From contig CAVYRG010000001.1 in the NCBI GenBank assembly GCA_963770915.1, positions 1,426,001 to 1,490,000 on the forward strand: DNA of 64,000 nt, in the 5' to 3' direction. Made by a program: the position numbers and the translations under genes. The notes under the pieces were generated by a model that saw nothing but the letters and a program-made list of their open reading frames with translations, did no database searches and was not told where the DNA came from. Origin of the DNA: PALSA-270 sp963770915. GTDB lineage: Bacteria > Acidobacteriota > Terriglobia > Terriglobales > Acidobacteriaceae. Positions within the stretch are counted from its first letter, which is position 1. Every line of letters begins with the position of its first letter. Shown here piece after piece: positions 8,723 through 15,154 of the stretch.

Positions 8723-9841
8723 TCAACCCTGGGGAACGACCGGTACCCCGTCAAGTAAGAACTGAGTGCCGGAGACTACAATCTTGTCGCCGGGATTAAC
8801 GCCCCCCAGCACGACGTAATCATTTCCCACCATCTGGCCAAGTTGCAGTGGTTTTTGGCGCGCCACCAGCTTGCCACCCTGCTCTTCCGCCAGGAATGCG
8901 AAATATTGTCCGCCCACGTTGGAGACGGCCAGCACCGGCACTACCGGCCCCTGCCGGGTTCCCCAAACGATGCGAGCGCGGATGAATTGCAGAGTTCGCA
9001 GCTTGTCCTGATTGTTCGCGATGGTGGCTTTTGCCAGCACCGTCTGCGTGGTATTGTCCACTTCCGGAGAAATAAACGTGATGTGGCTTTGCGCAACCAC
9101 TTTGCCCGAGCCATCCACAATCTGCACCGGCAGACCCATCCTGAGCTGCGAGGACCGCTCTACCGGGATGTAGATATATGCCTCCAGGCTCCCCCGTTTG
9201 TCGATCGTAGTGAGAACCGTGCTGGTCGTGACGCGGTCGCCTACGCGCACCGGAATGTCTCCGACTACGCCCGCGTCGTGCGCCGCCACCCGGTAGTAGC
9301 GAAGCTGCACCTTCTGCTCCTGCACTTGCGCGTCCAGAGATTTCAACTGCGCCTGCGCGTTATCAAGCGCGGCCTTGGCCTGGTCCAGATCCTGCTGGCT
9401 GACCACGCCCGCCGCGTGAAGCTTATCGATTCGCTCATACTGCTGCTGCGCCCACTGCAGATTCGCCAATTGCGCTGCCTGGGAGTGCTCCTGGCTATTG
9501 ACGGTCGCCTCTTGCTTGGCGGGGTCGATCTGCATGAGCGGAGTTCCGGCAGCGACGCGCTCGCCGGAATGCACTAAGATCTGGGTGATGCGGCCCTCCA
9601 CTTCGGGCATGATGGCGGCCGAATCTCGCGACTTCAACGTGGCCACGTACTCGCTTGTGTCGTCGATGGAAACGGATCGCACAACCTCCACTTTTACCGG
9701 TACGGCCCTAGGCCCAGTCGCTTGCGCAGTGGCCCCTCCGCCGCAGGAACTGGTGGAGGCGGCGAGCAACGACAATAACGCCAAAGCGCTCACAGCTCCC
9801 AAACTGCGGGGCAAAATCATCGTTTTGTGTTCCTGATCCAT
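8723..9841 (-). CDS. RND efflux periplasmic adaptor (membrane fusion protein)
   Basis: About 372 residues. A hydrophobic N-terminal segment ending near STSSC suggests a lipoprotein signal. Then come the standard parts of an AcrA/MexA-like adaptor: a first half-lipoyl strand region (ITQILVHSGERVAAGTPLMQID), a helical hairpin rich in Ala, Gln and Lys (about residues 90-170, containing GVVSQQDLDQAKAALDNAQ), the second half-lipoyl region (VGDIPVRVGDRVTTSTVLTTID), a beta-barrel domain and a membrane-proximal domain (GVNPGDKIVVSGTQFLLDG). Two start codons are possible: 9841, without a visible Shine-Dalgarno, and 9820, with AGGA ten bases upstream. The long frame reaching 10105 reads through the promoter region and is not credible. 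It lies directly upstream of the permease and should form one operon with it. Confidence 0.95.
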   Translation of the reverse strand: MDQEHKTMILPRSLGAVSALALLSLLAASTSSCGGGATAQATGPRAVPVKVEVVRSVSIDDTSEYVATLKSRDSAAIMPEVEGRITQILVHSGERVAAGTPLMQIDPAKQEATVNSQEHSQAAQLANLQWAQQQYERIDKLHAAGVVSQQDLDQAKAALDNAQAQLKSLDAQVQEQKVQLRYYRVAAHDAGVVGDIPVRVGDRVTTSTVLTTIDKRGSLEAYIYIPVERSSQLRMGLPVQIVDGSGKVVAQSHITFISPEVDNTTQTVLAKATIANNQDKLRTLQFIRARIVWGTRQGPVVPVLAVSNVGGQYFAFLAEEQGGKLVARQKPLQLGQMVGNDYVVLGGVNPGDKIVVSGTQFLLDGVPVVPQG

Positions 9842-10015
9842 GCTGAGCAACGTAGCACGCAAGTTCTTTCCCCGCCAAGCCGGCAGCCCAAGACGGAGCC
9901 AAGCCGGGAACTGCAAACTCTCGTCGCTTGGACGAAATCTCTTAGCCTTAGATAGCCGGAGGGCGAGGGAGGACTCGAAATAAATTGCGTTTGCCTCTGC
10001 TACATTGTTCAGGCC

Positions 10016-11068
10016 ATGAAGCCGCTTCGCAGCTTTGCCAGCGACAACAATGCCGGCGTGCATCCGGAAGTGCTGGCCGCCATCGCCGCCGTGAACCGCG
10101 GCCATGCTGTGGGCTACGGGGCGGATCGCGTTACGCGGTCTATGCTGCGCAAATTCCAGCAGCAGTTTGGCACAGGGATTGGCATTTTCCCAGTCTACAG
10201 CGGCACCGCTGCGAATGTGCTGAGCCTAGCGGCACTCACTCGGCCTTTTCATGCGGTGTTGTGCGCCGAGGGCTCTCACCTTTACGTGGATGAATGCGGC
10301 GCCCCCGAAAAATTCACCGGCTGCAAGCTGATTCCGATTCCCGCCAAAGACGGCAAGTTGACGATGGAAGCCATTCGGCAGGCCTACCACGGCGTCGGTG
10401 ACCCTCATCACGTGCAGCCCCGCGTCATTTCGATCACCCAGGCAACCGAGGTGGGCACGGTGTACAAACGCGATGAAATCCGGGCTCTGGCCCGCTTTGC
10501 CCATGAGCGGGGCATGTTCCTGCACATGGACGGCGCTCGCATCGCCAATGCGGCAGCATCGCTGGGGCTCACCCTGCGGCAGGCGACACGCGATCTGGGA
10601 GTGGATGTTCTCTCTTTCGGCGGCACCAAAAACGGAGCCATGGGAGCCGAGGCCATTGTCTTTTTTGACAAGCGGCTTGGCCGGGATTTTCCGTATGTCC
10701 GCAAGCAGGGGATGCAGCTGGCCTCCAAGATGCGCTTCATCTCCGCCCAGCTGGACGCGCTGCTGACCGGCGGCCTCTGGCTTAGGAACGCGCAGCAGGC
10801 CAATGCCATGGCAAAACTTCTCGAGAAACGGCTGCGCGGCATACCGCAGGTGAAGATCGTTTATCCCGTGGAGGCCAACGCGGTCTTTGGGCAGATTCCG
10901 CACGCTTCCATTGCCAAGCTAAAGTCGCGCTACTTCTTCTACACATGGGATGAAGAGAAATCCATCGTTCGCTGGATGTGTTCGTTCGACACCACCGAAG
11001 AGGATGTGGAGCAGTTCGCGGAGTTCGTGGCGCAAACTGTGCGTGCGGGCGGCGGGAAACGGAATTAG
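10016..11068 (+). CDS. Threonine aldolase family PLP enzyme
   Basis: A 350-residue fold-type I PLP enzyme of the beta-eliminating lyase / low-specificity threonine aldolase family, the usual length. It opens with RSFASDNNAGVHPEVLAAI, as in LtaE enzymes (SDTVT or SDNNAG), and carries the active-site lysine in SFGGTKNGAMGAEA; HMDGARIANAAASLG holds the aspartate that binds the pyridine nitrogen. LtaE-type enzymes split L-threonine or L-allo-threonine to glycine and acetaldehyde in the cytoplasm. The SDNNAG opening is seen in a subgroup whose substrate may differ, so the reaction is likely but not certain. The gene is single and divergent from the efflux operon; the 174-bp gap between them holds both promoters. 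Confidence 0.92.
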   Translation: MKPLRSFASDNNAGVHPEVLAAIAAVNRGHAVGYGADRVTRSMLRKFQQQFGTGIGIFPVYSGTAANVLSLAALTRPFHAVLCAEGSHLYVDECGAPEKFTGCKLIPIPAKDGKLTMEAIRQAYHGVGDPHHVQPRVISITQATEVGTVYKRDEIRALARFAHERGMFLHMDGARIANAAASLGLTLRQATRDLGVDVLSFGGTKNGAMGAEAIVFFDKRLGRDFPYVRKQGMQLASKMRFISAQLDALLTGGLWLRNAQQANAMAKLLEKRLRGIPQVKIVYPVEANAVFGQIPHASIAKLKSRYFFYTWDEEKSIVRWMCSFDTTEEDVEQFAEFVAQTVRAGGGKRN

Positions 11069-11087
11069 GCTTTTTGAGGTACTACTT

Positions 11088-11621
11088 TCAAGGCAAAGTC
11101 GATGCGCTCTTGGTCTGGTACTCCAGCCGGCCCAGAGATCGCGCTAACCCGGTGAGGCGCTCGTAGTTCTCCGCCACTCCCGCGCCCGAGAACTGAGCCC
11201 CTGGGAGAAGGATCCCTGCGTACAGCTTGGCAACGGTCCGAAGAGCGTAGAGCCGCAACTGGATGGCGCTGTTCACTAGCTTTTCCCCAGCAGCGGCGAT
11301 GGCCGGGTCAGAACTGAACCGCGCCGCTTCGCCCACGCGAACCAGTATGTGCGCATTGCGCGCAGCACAGGAAACGTAAGCGATGGCGGCGCGCAGGCGC
11401 TCTCGCTGAATCCTCCGAAACACATCCGGCGGAAGATGGGCGCGAAGGAATTGCTCCTCGGAGGGGTCGACCAAGTTGCGGAAGGCGTCCACATCAACCG
11501 GCTGAAGGCGAATCGCGAGTTGCCCGGTTTCCGCAAGTTCGGAACTGCGGCGGCGGGCCAAGCCCACTAGAAAACCCAGGGCAACCAGGCCGAACAATAC
11601 GAGAATCAGAGTGACGGTCAT
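11088..11621 (-). CDS. Hypothetical protein with one N-terminal membrane helix
   Basis: A 177-residue protein of no family I can name. Residues 1-22 (MTVTLILVLFGLVALGFLVGLA) form a membrane anchor followed by RRR, predicting a cytoplasmic body. The rest is helical and Arg/Ala-rich with a conserved-looking pattern (FLRAHLPPDVFRRIQRERLRAAIAYV). Its start overlaps the stop of the upstream membrane protein gene by four bases (ATGA at 11618-11621), so the two are translationally coupled and probably act together. It is convergent with the threonine-aldolase gene, with a 19-bp gap. Confidence 0.8.
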   Translation of the reverse strand: MTVTLILVLFGLVALGFLVGLARRRSSELAETGQLAIRLQPVDVDAFRNLVDPSEEQFLRAHLPPDVFRRIQRERLRAAIAYVSCAARNAHILVRVGEAARFSSDPAIAAAGEKLVNSAIQLRLYALRTVAKLYAGILLPGAQFSGAGVAENYERLTGLARSLGRLEYQTKSASTLP

Positions 11622-12379
11622 CGGTTCAGCAAGTGCTGCAACTCGTGATTCCAGCTTTCCACGTCATTTTCGGGTAGGGCCTTCAGGTTGTATTGCGAAG
11701 CACGCTCCGGCGCCCACAGGTAAAGCACCCATATAAGAACACAACCATGATAAGCGGCGAGAGTGATGTAGTTGAGCAGAACCGTGTAAGTGGCGCCGGT
11801 TTGCGAACGAATTGCGGAAATTACCAAGGAAGAACTGGCAACACAGCCCATCCCCAGCGCAATGCCGAAAAGGTAGCTGCGCCACGACAGCCCCAGATAG
11901 CTGGAGAAGAGGAAGAGCCCAATTAGCAAACCACACTGCAGGATATTTGCCGCGCGATCCAGGGGATGAACGATCAACATCAGTTGGCGAGGGTCATATC
12001 CACCGGAGTAAGCCGCCAACGCCAGCCCGGTCAGCAACAGCCACACCGTAGCCCACCGGAAAAGCGGCTTACCAAAACGGCCAAATGCGGCATAATTGCG
12101 AAACATGTGAGCAAAAATTTCGTGGATGACGCCAAACCGAAGGGCGGTGCTTAGTATGAGGGCTATGCAATAGGTGGTTGTATAGCTGGGAGTGCTGGTC
12201 GACCGCAACAACAGCATAGGAAGGATCACGACGGCTTGCGCTATCTCCTCCACGATATACGTGAAGAAAACCGGGAACTGTCGATATAACCTATGTCGTA
12301 GCAATAGAAGGAGAACGACTACCAGAAGAACGTGTGGGAAGACCAGGAGATAATTCCAAAGCAATGCCTGGAAGGTCAT
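11618..12379 (-). CDS. Multi-pass membrane protein of unknown function
   Basis: A 253-residue integral membrane protein with about seven hydrophobic helices (for example LLVFPHVLLVVVLLLLL, WATVWLLLTGLALAAY, ILQCGLLIGLFLFSSYLGL) and a C-terminal cytoplasmic tail ending LNHELQHLLNR-like. I do not recognise a catalytic motif. Membrane proteins of this shape, paired with a short helical partner, are to my memory common as paralogues in acidobacteria, without known role. It is coupled by a four-base overlap to the 177-residue gene and begins 56 bp after the stop of a tiny exported-peptide gene on the same strand, so all three may form an operon. Confidence 0.85.
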   Translation of the reverse strand: MTFQALLWNYLLVFPHVLLVVVLLLLLRHRLYRQFPVFFTYIVEEIAQAVVILPMLLLRSTSTPSYTTTYCIALILSTALRFGVIHEIFAHMFRNYAAFGRFGKPLFRWATVWLLLTGLALAAYSGGYDPRQLMLIVHPLDRAANILQCGLLIGLFLFSSYLGLSWRSYLFGIALGMGCVASSSLVISAIRSQTGATYTVLLNYITLAAYHGCVLIWVLYLWAPERASQYNLKALPENDVESWNHELQHLLNR

Positions 12380-12435
12380 AGGGCCACCGCTGCTGCACTA
12401 TACCGCTTTTGGCGGGTGGCCCACAACCCTCTGAG

Positions 12436-12567
12436 TTACTTGCTTTGCGCGACAAGATGGCCGCCGCTGCCGCCTGTGGGCTCTGGCCAACCGTCCGCCT
12501 TGAGAGAAGGAACACACAACGAGCCGAGAAACAGCACTGCCGCCAACAACGCTAATGTTTTTTTCAC
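12436..12567 (-). CDS. Small exported peptide (43 aa), GTG start
   Basis: A short frame from GTG 12567 to TAA 12436. It encodes a Lys-Lys start, a hydrophobic core (MKKTLALLAAVLFLGSLCVP), a cleavage-like SLKA-D and a short polar tail (DGWPEPTGGSGGHLVAQSK). That is a textbook signal peptide followed by a 19-residue mature piece. AAAGGA lies 9 bases before the GTG, at good distance. The coding case rests on the signal-peptide pattern and the ribosome site, not on length. The gene precedes two membrane-protein genes on the same strand and faces a divergent 139-residue gene. The start codon is part of a perfect hairpin (12565-12602). A secreted signalling or modulator peptide is possible; no family is recognised. 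Confidence 0.65.
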   Translation of the reverse strand: MKKTLALLAAVLFLGSLCVPSLKADGWPEPTGGSGGHLVAQSK

Positions 12568-12602
12568 GGTGCAAATTCCTTTCAAAGTGGGATTGCACCG
12601 TG
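12565..12602 (-). promoter_or_regulatory. Perfect 10-bp inverted repeat enclosing the Shine-Dalgarno of the small peptide gene
   Basis: CACGGTGCAA at 12565-12574 and TTGCACCGTG at 12593-12602 are exact inverse complements separated by 18 bp. On the mRNA of the peptide gene the 10-bp stem contains the GTG start codon in its 3' arm, and the loop contains AAAGGA. The element could be a translational switch that hides the start codon, or an operator for a dimeric repressor in the divergent promoter. Both arms are seen directly; the role is inferred. Confidence 0.6.
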
Positions 12603-12674
12603 ATAATGTGCTGTGGGAGATGTCTGTGCCAGATCACTCAGGTAATGTTAGGTTTCCCAGAAGTGTAACGTTTT

Positions 12675-13094
12675 ATGACACTGAATTCTGCCCTGGAAGA
12701 CTTGCGCGCAAGCACCCTTAAGGCTGTTTCCGGAAGCCTGCGGCGGCTGGAGTACGTTTCAGGCTTACGGAATAACCAAGAGGGGACCTACACCCATTGG
12801 GGCCTGGCGCGGGTGCATGGGGAGTTCTCGGCCGCCAACGCGCTGCATCAACAACACCGTCTCGTGCTTTCCTCGATCCTATCCAAGCCCCTGCAACAGC
12901 TCCTGGCGGATGCTGAAGCTTGCAGTCAAGCCGTGGGAATGACAACGGTCTCGTACCTGGAGCGGCTAGCGCAAGAGCAGGACCTCTTGCCACCCGATGC
13001 GGGCGCCGGTTCGGCCCGCCACTTCAGTTCAGTGCTACACGCTCTTTCGAGCCTGGCGCGGGTTCCACGGGACGCCACTCCCCCAGCCTCATAG
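12675..13094 (+). CDS. Hypothetical helical protein (139 aa)
   Basis: A 139-residue cytoplasmic protein without signal or membrane segment. Its first half (MTLNSALEDLRASTLKAVSG, YVSGLRNNQEGTYTHWGLARVHG) has the regular hydrophobic pattern of a helical bundle; the ending is Ser/Ala-rich. I believe similar proteins exist in other acidobacteria next to small membrane genes, but have no function for them. The ATG at 12675 has only a poor Shine-Dalgarno. The gene is divergent from the exported peptide gene, across a 107-bp gap, and its last 71 bp overlap the 3' end of the convergent XRE gene, so both cannot be fully transcribed at once without antisense contact. Confidence 0.7.
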   Translation: MTLNSALEDLRASTLKAVSGSLRRLEYVSGLRNNQEGTYTHWGLARVHGEFSAANALHQQHRLVLSSILSKPLQQLLADAEACSQAVGMTTVSYLERLAQEQDLLPPDAGAGSARHFSSVLHALSSLARVPRDATPPAS

Positions 13095-13830
13095 CGACGC
13101 CAACCACTTGGCCGACGACGTCAGCTTCTTGCGGATATTTGAGGACGCGAGCAGGGACAGGCGACAACGGGTGGGATTGCAGAATGATGTTGTCTTCTAC
13201 CAGAGTGCACCAGCAGCAAAGGTACCCGGTACGGGTTTCGACAAAATAGATAGGGCGCTCGTATTCCGATCTCCAGTTCCCCACCGCCACCGCGTCCTTT
13301 GACTCGTCCACTTGGACGAACGTGCCCGGGGGCAACAGCGGATACATGGTCAAATCCTCACTGCCGATGTAGCCGTAGGTGTACTCGCAATTTGCAAAAC
13401 CCGCCAGATGGGCAAGCGGGACCCATCCCCACTGCTCCACCATGCGCCCAATGTTCGAAGTGCGCCGTAGGTCAAAACTGGGATCCATGCGGACCGGAAT
13501 CTGGACCATGGAAACATTGGACAGCGCGTTGGAAAAGTGCGATTTCGGGGGATGGGCCAATCTCATATCTTCGGCGGCGGCGTTTAGCTCTACCCCGTAC
13601 CAGGAAAGCAGCTCACGGATATCCTTCCGGTAAATGATAGAGAGCGAATACATACGGTAAATGCTGGGGATTACGCCTTTGGTTTCGACATCAGAGAGCC
13701 GGCTGGGAGGCATGGAGAACTCGTCGTTACGGTGTTTTTCAGCGATGCGCATGCTCGCGCTTTCAACGTCTCGCATGGTCAGTCCGAGCTGTTCCCTTAG
13801 AGCACGCAGGTTGTGTCCGCCCGAAAACAT
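13024..13830 (-). CDS. XRE-family helix-turn-helix regulator with degenerate LexA-like C-terminal domain
   Basis: A 268-residue regulator. Residues about 5-75 are an XRE/Cro-type HTH (NLRALREQLGLTMRDVESAS ... RLSDVETKGVIPS). The C-terminal part (about 150-245; PLLPPGTFVQVDESKDAVAV, PIYFVETRTGYLCCWCTL, VVGQVVGVAMRL) resembles the S24/LexA beta fold, but I see no nucleophilic Ser followed by a catalytic Lys, so self-cleavage is unlikely. A GGGGGAAG ribosome site precedes ATG 13830. It is convergent with the 139-residue gene and overlaps it by 71 bp. It is the only dedicated DNA-binding protein of this locus and may control the peptide/membrane-protein genes, possibly through the inverted repeat at 12565-12602; that is inference. 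Confidence 0.85.
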   Translation of the reverse strand: MFSGGHNLRALREQLGLTMRDVESASMRIAEKHRNDEFSMPPSRLSDVETKGVIPSIYRMYSLSIIYRKDIRELLSWYGVELNAAAEDMRLAHPPKSHFSNALSNVSMVQIPVRMDPSFDLRRTSNIGRMVEQWGWVPLAHLAGFANCEYTYGYIGSEDLTMYPLLPPGTFVQVDESKDAVAVGNWRSEYERPIYFVETRTGYLCCWCTLVEDNIILQSHPLSPVPARVLKYPQEADVVGQVVGVAMRLGEWRPVEPAPGSKERVALN

Positions 13831-14272
13831 TTTCTTCCCCCTCTATTGCCCCACAGCGTTTAGCCCCAATAACGACGGGAAGTTTTCATCCTAGTCCAGC
13901 ACACGTCTCTCGAATCCAGTTGCACAAGCTTTGGCTATTGTCGTCCTGAATTCGTAACTCACTGCAAGATCTTGTTGTGTTCGAGCAGAGTAGCGATACT
14001 TTCTCTAAAGCGCCTCTGCCCCTAAGAGACGTATCCTCGTACGCCGAAACTGCCCGAAAACCCTATGGAGAAAGCAAAAACTTGAAAAGCCTGGGACTAC
14101 GAACGCGCAAGAACGTGGAAGAATGTTAAGCCCGAACTGCCCACTCCGCAAGCAAAAGTTACGGGTCGACGCTGGGAGGTAGAAGACGACACAGAGTCCT
14201 GCCTGCCGACAAAAATGACCTCGCAGCAGACTGTGAGGCCATTCCTGTTTGAGCATGGAAATGTTGTTCCCG
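13831..14272. other. Intergenic region without recognisable gene
   Basis: 442 bp between the XRE start and the Dps stop, both on the minus strand. No frame with coding character, no tRNA and no strong terminator hairpin was found. It should contain the XRE promoter near 13860-13920 and the end of the dps transcript. Confidence 0.6.
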
Positions 14273-14872
14273 CTATGCGACCGCTTCGATGAGTGGCACG
14301 TTGACCAGGTGCTCGCTCAGGAACCAGGACTGCAGCTCGTTGCTGCGCAATACATCGCTCACAACGACGTCGTTGGTTCCGTCGTCTCCCAGTTGGGCCG
14401 CCCGGCGGGCTAAAACGCGGCACTCCCGGATGACGACTTGGTGGGCGTCCAGCAGACGCGAGATCTGCACCGACACCTCTTCCCGCCCGCGAGGCGGGCG
14501 CTCAATCTGGGTGGTTTCTGCGATGTCGTGGGCCATGGTCAGGCTTACCCCGCCTAGAGTCTGGATCCGTTCCGCAATCGTGTCCACGATTTCAACCTGC
14601 TCGTCGTAATGCTTGTCGAAGAGCAAATGAAGCTGGTAAAAGGTCGGTCCGGCAACTTGCCAGTGCGATTTCTTGTAAAGGTCGCGGAGAGTCATGCTGT
14701 CCGCGAGTAATTGATTGAGTTGTTCCGTCATTTCCAGGCGGACCGACTCTTCGAGCTCAAGCGGCAATGCGTGGGTTACCGTGCCGTAGGGCTGAATCTC
14801 GGCGGCACGTTGATGGATGCGGGGTTGGGCGTTGACGGGTGCGTGGTTGCCGGAGAGCGTTTTCTTGGGCAT
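14273..14872 (-). CDS. dps: Dps family DNA-protection ferritin-like protein
   Basis: A 199-residue member of the Dps/ferritin family, which forms dodecamers that oxidise and store iron and bind DNA under starvation and oxidative stress. The ferroxidase-site sequence KKSHWQVAGPTFYQLHLLFD is followed by KHYDEQVEIVDTIAERI; the His, Asp and Glu positions are those of the inter-subunit iron site of Dps. The N-terminal 35 residues carry extra Lys, His and Arg, as in Dps proteins that use a flexible tail for DNA binding. ATG 14872 has AGGAG seven bases upstream. The 282 bp between it and aceE hold the divergent promoters and a 7-bp inverted repeat (GATTCTG 14932-14938 with CAGAATC 14951-14957), a possible operator. 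Confidence 0.93.
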   Translation of the reverse strand: MPKKTLSGNHAPVNAQPRIHQRAAEIQPYGTVTHALPLELEESVRLEMTEQLNQLLADSMTLRDLYKKSHWQVAGPTFYQLHLLFDKHYDEQVEIVDTIAERIQTLGGVSLTMAHDIAETTQIERPPRGREEVSVQISRLLDAHQVVIRECRVLARRAAQLGDDGTNDVVVSDVLRSNELQSWFLSEHLVNVPLIEAVA

Positions 14873-15154
14873 CGAATTTCTCCTGTCAGACTTGCTGTTT
14901 TCGATCTTGTAAGGCCTGACGTTAAACGACGGATTCTGGGAACGCGCCGTCAGAATCTAGAAACGCAGATTGTACGATTCTAATTCCAGACGGTCCCCAT
15001 TGGAAGAATCCCCTGCATTTTGCCTTGTTTTGCCGTTCGGCGGATGGGAGCTGCCCCCTCAGCAGCCTGCGTCTTGCGCGAACTCCTCCCAGCAAAATTC
15101 CGCGTTATTGTCTATTATGGATTGTTTACACCTACCTTTGTGGAGAAACCGGAC

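Noticed and set aside
14005..14423. Two overlapping minus-strand frames downstream of and within dps
   Set aside because: One is a shadow of dps in another frame and the other has no ribosome site or family resemblance.
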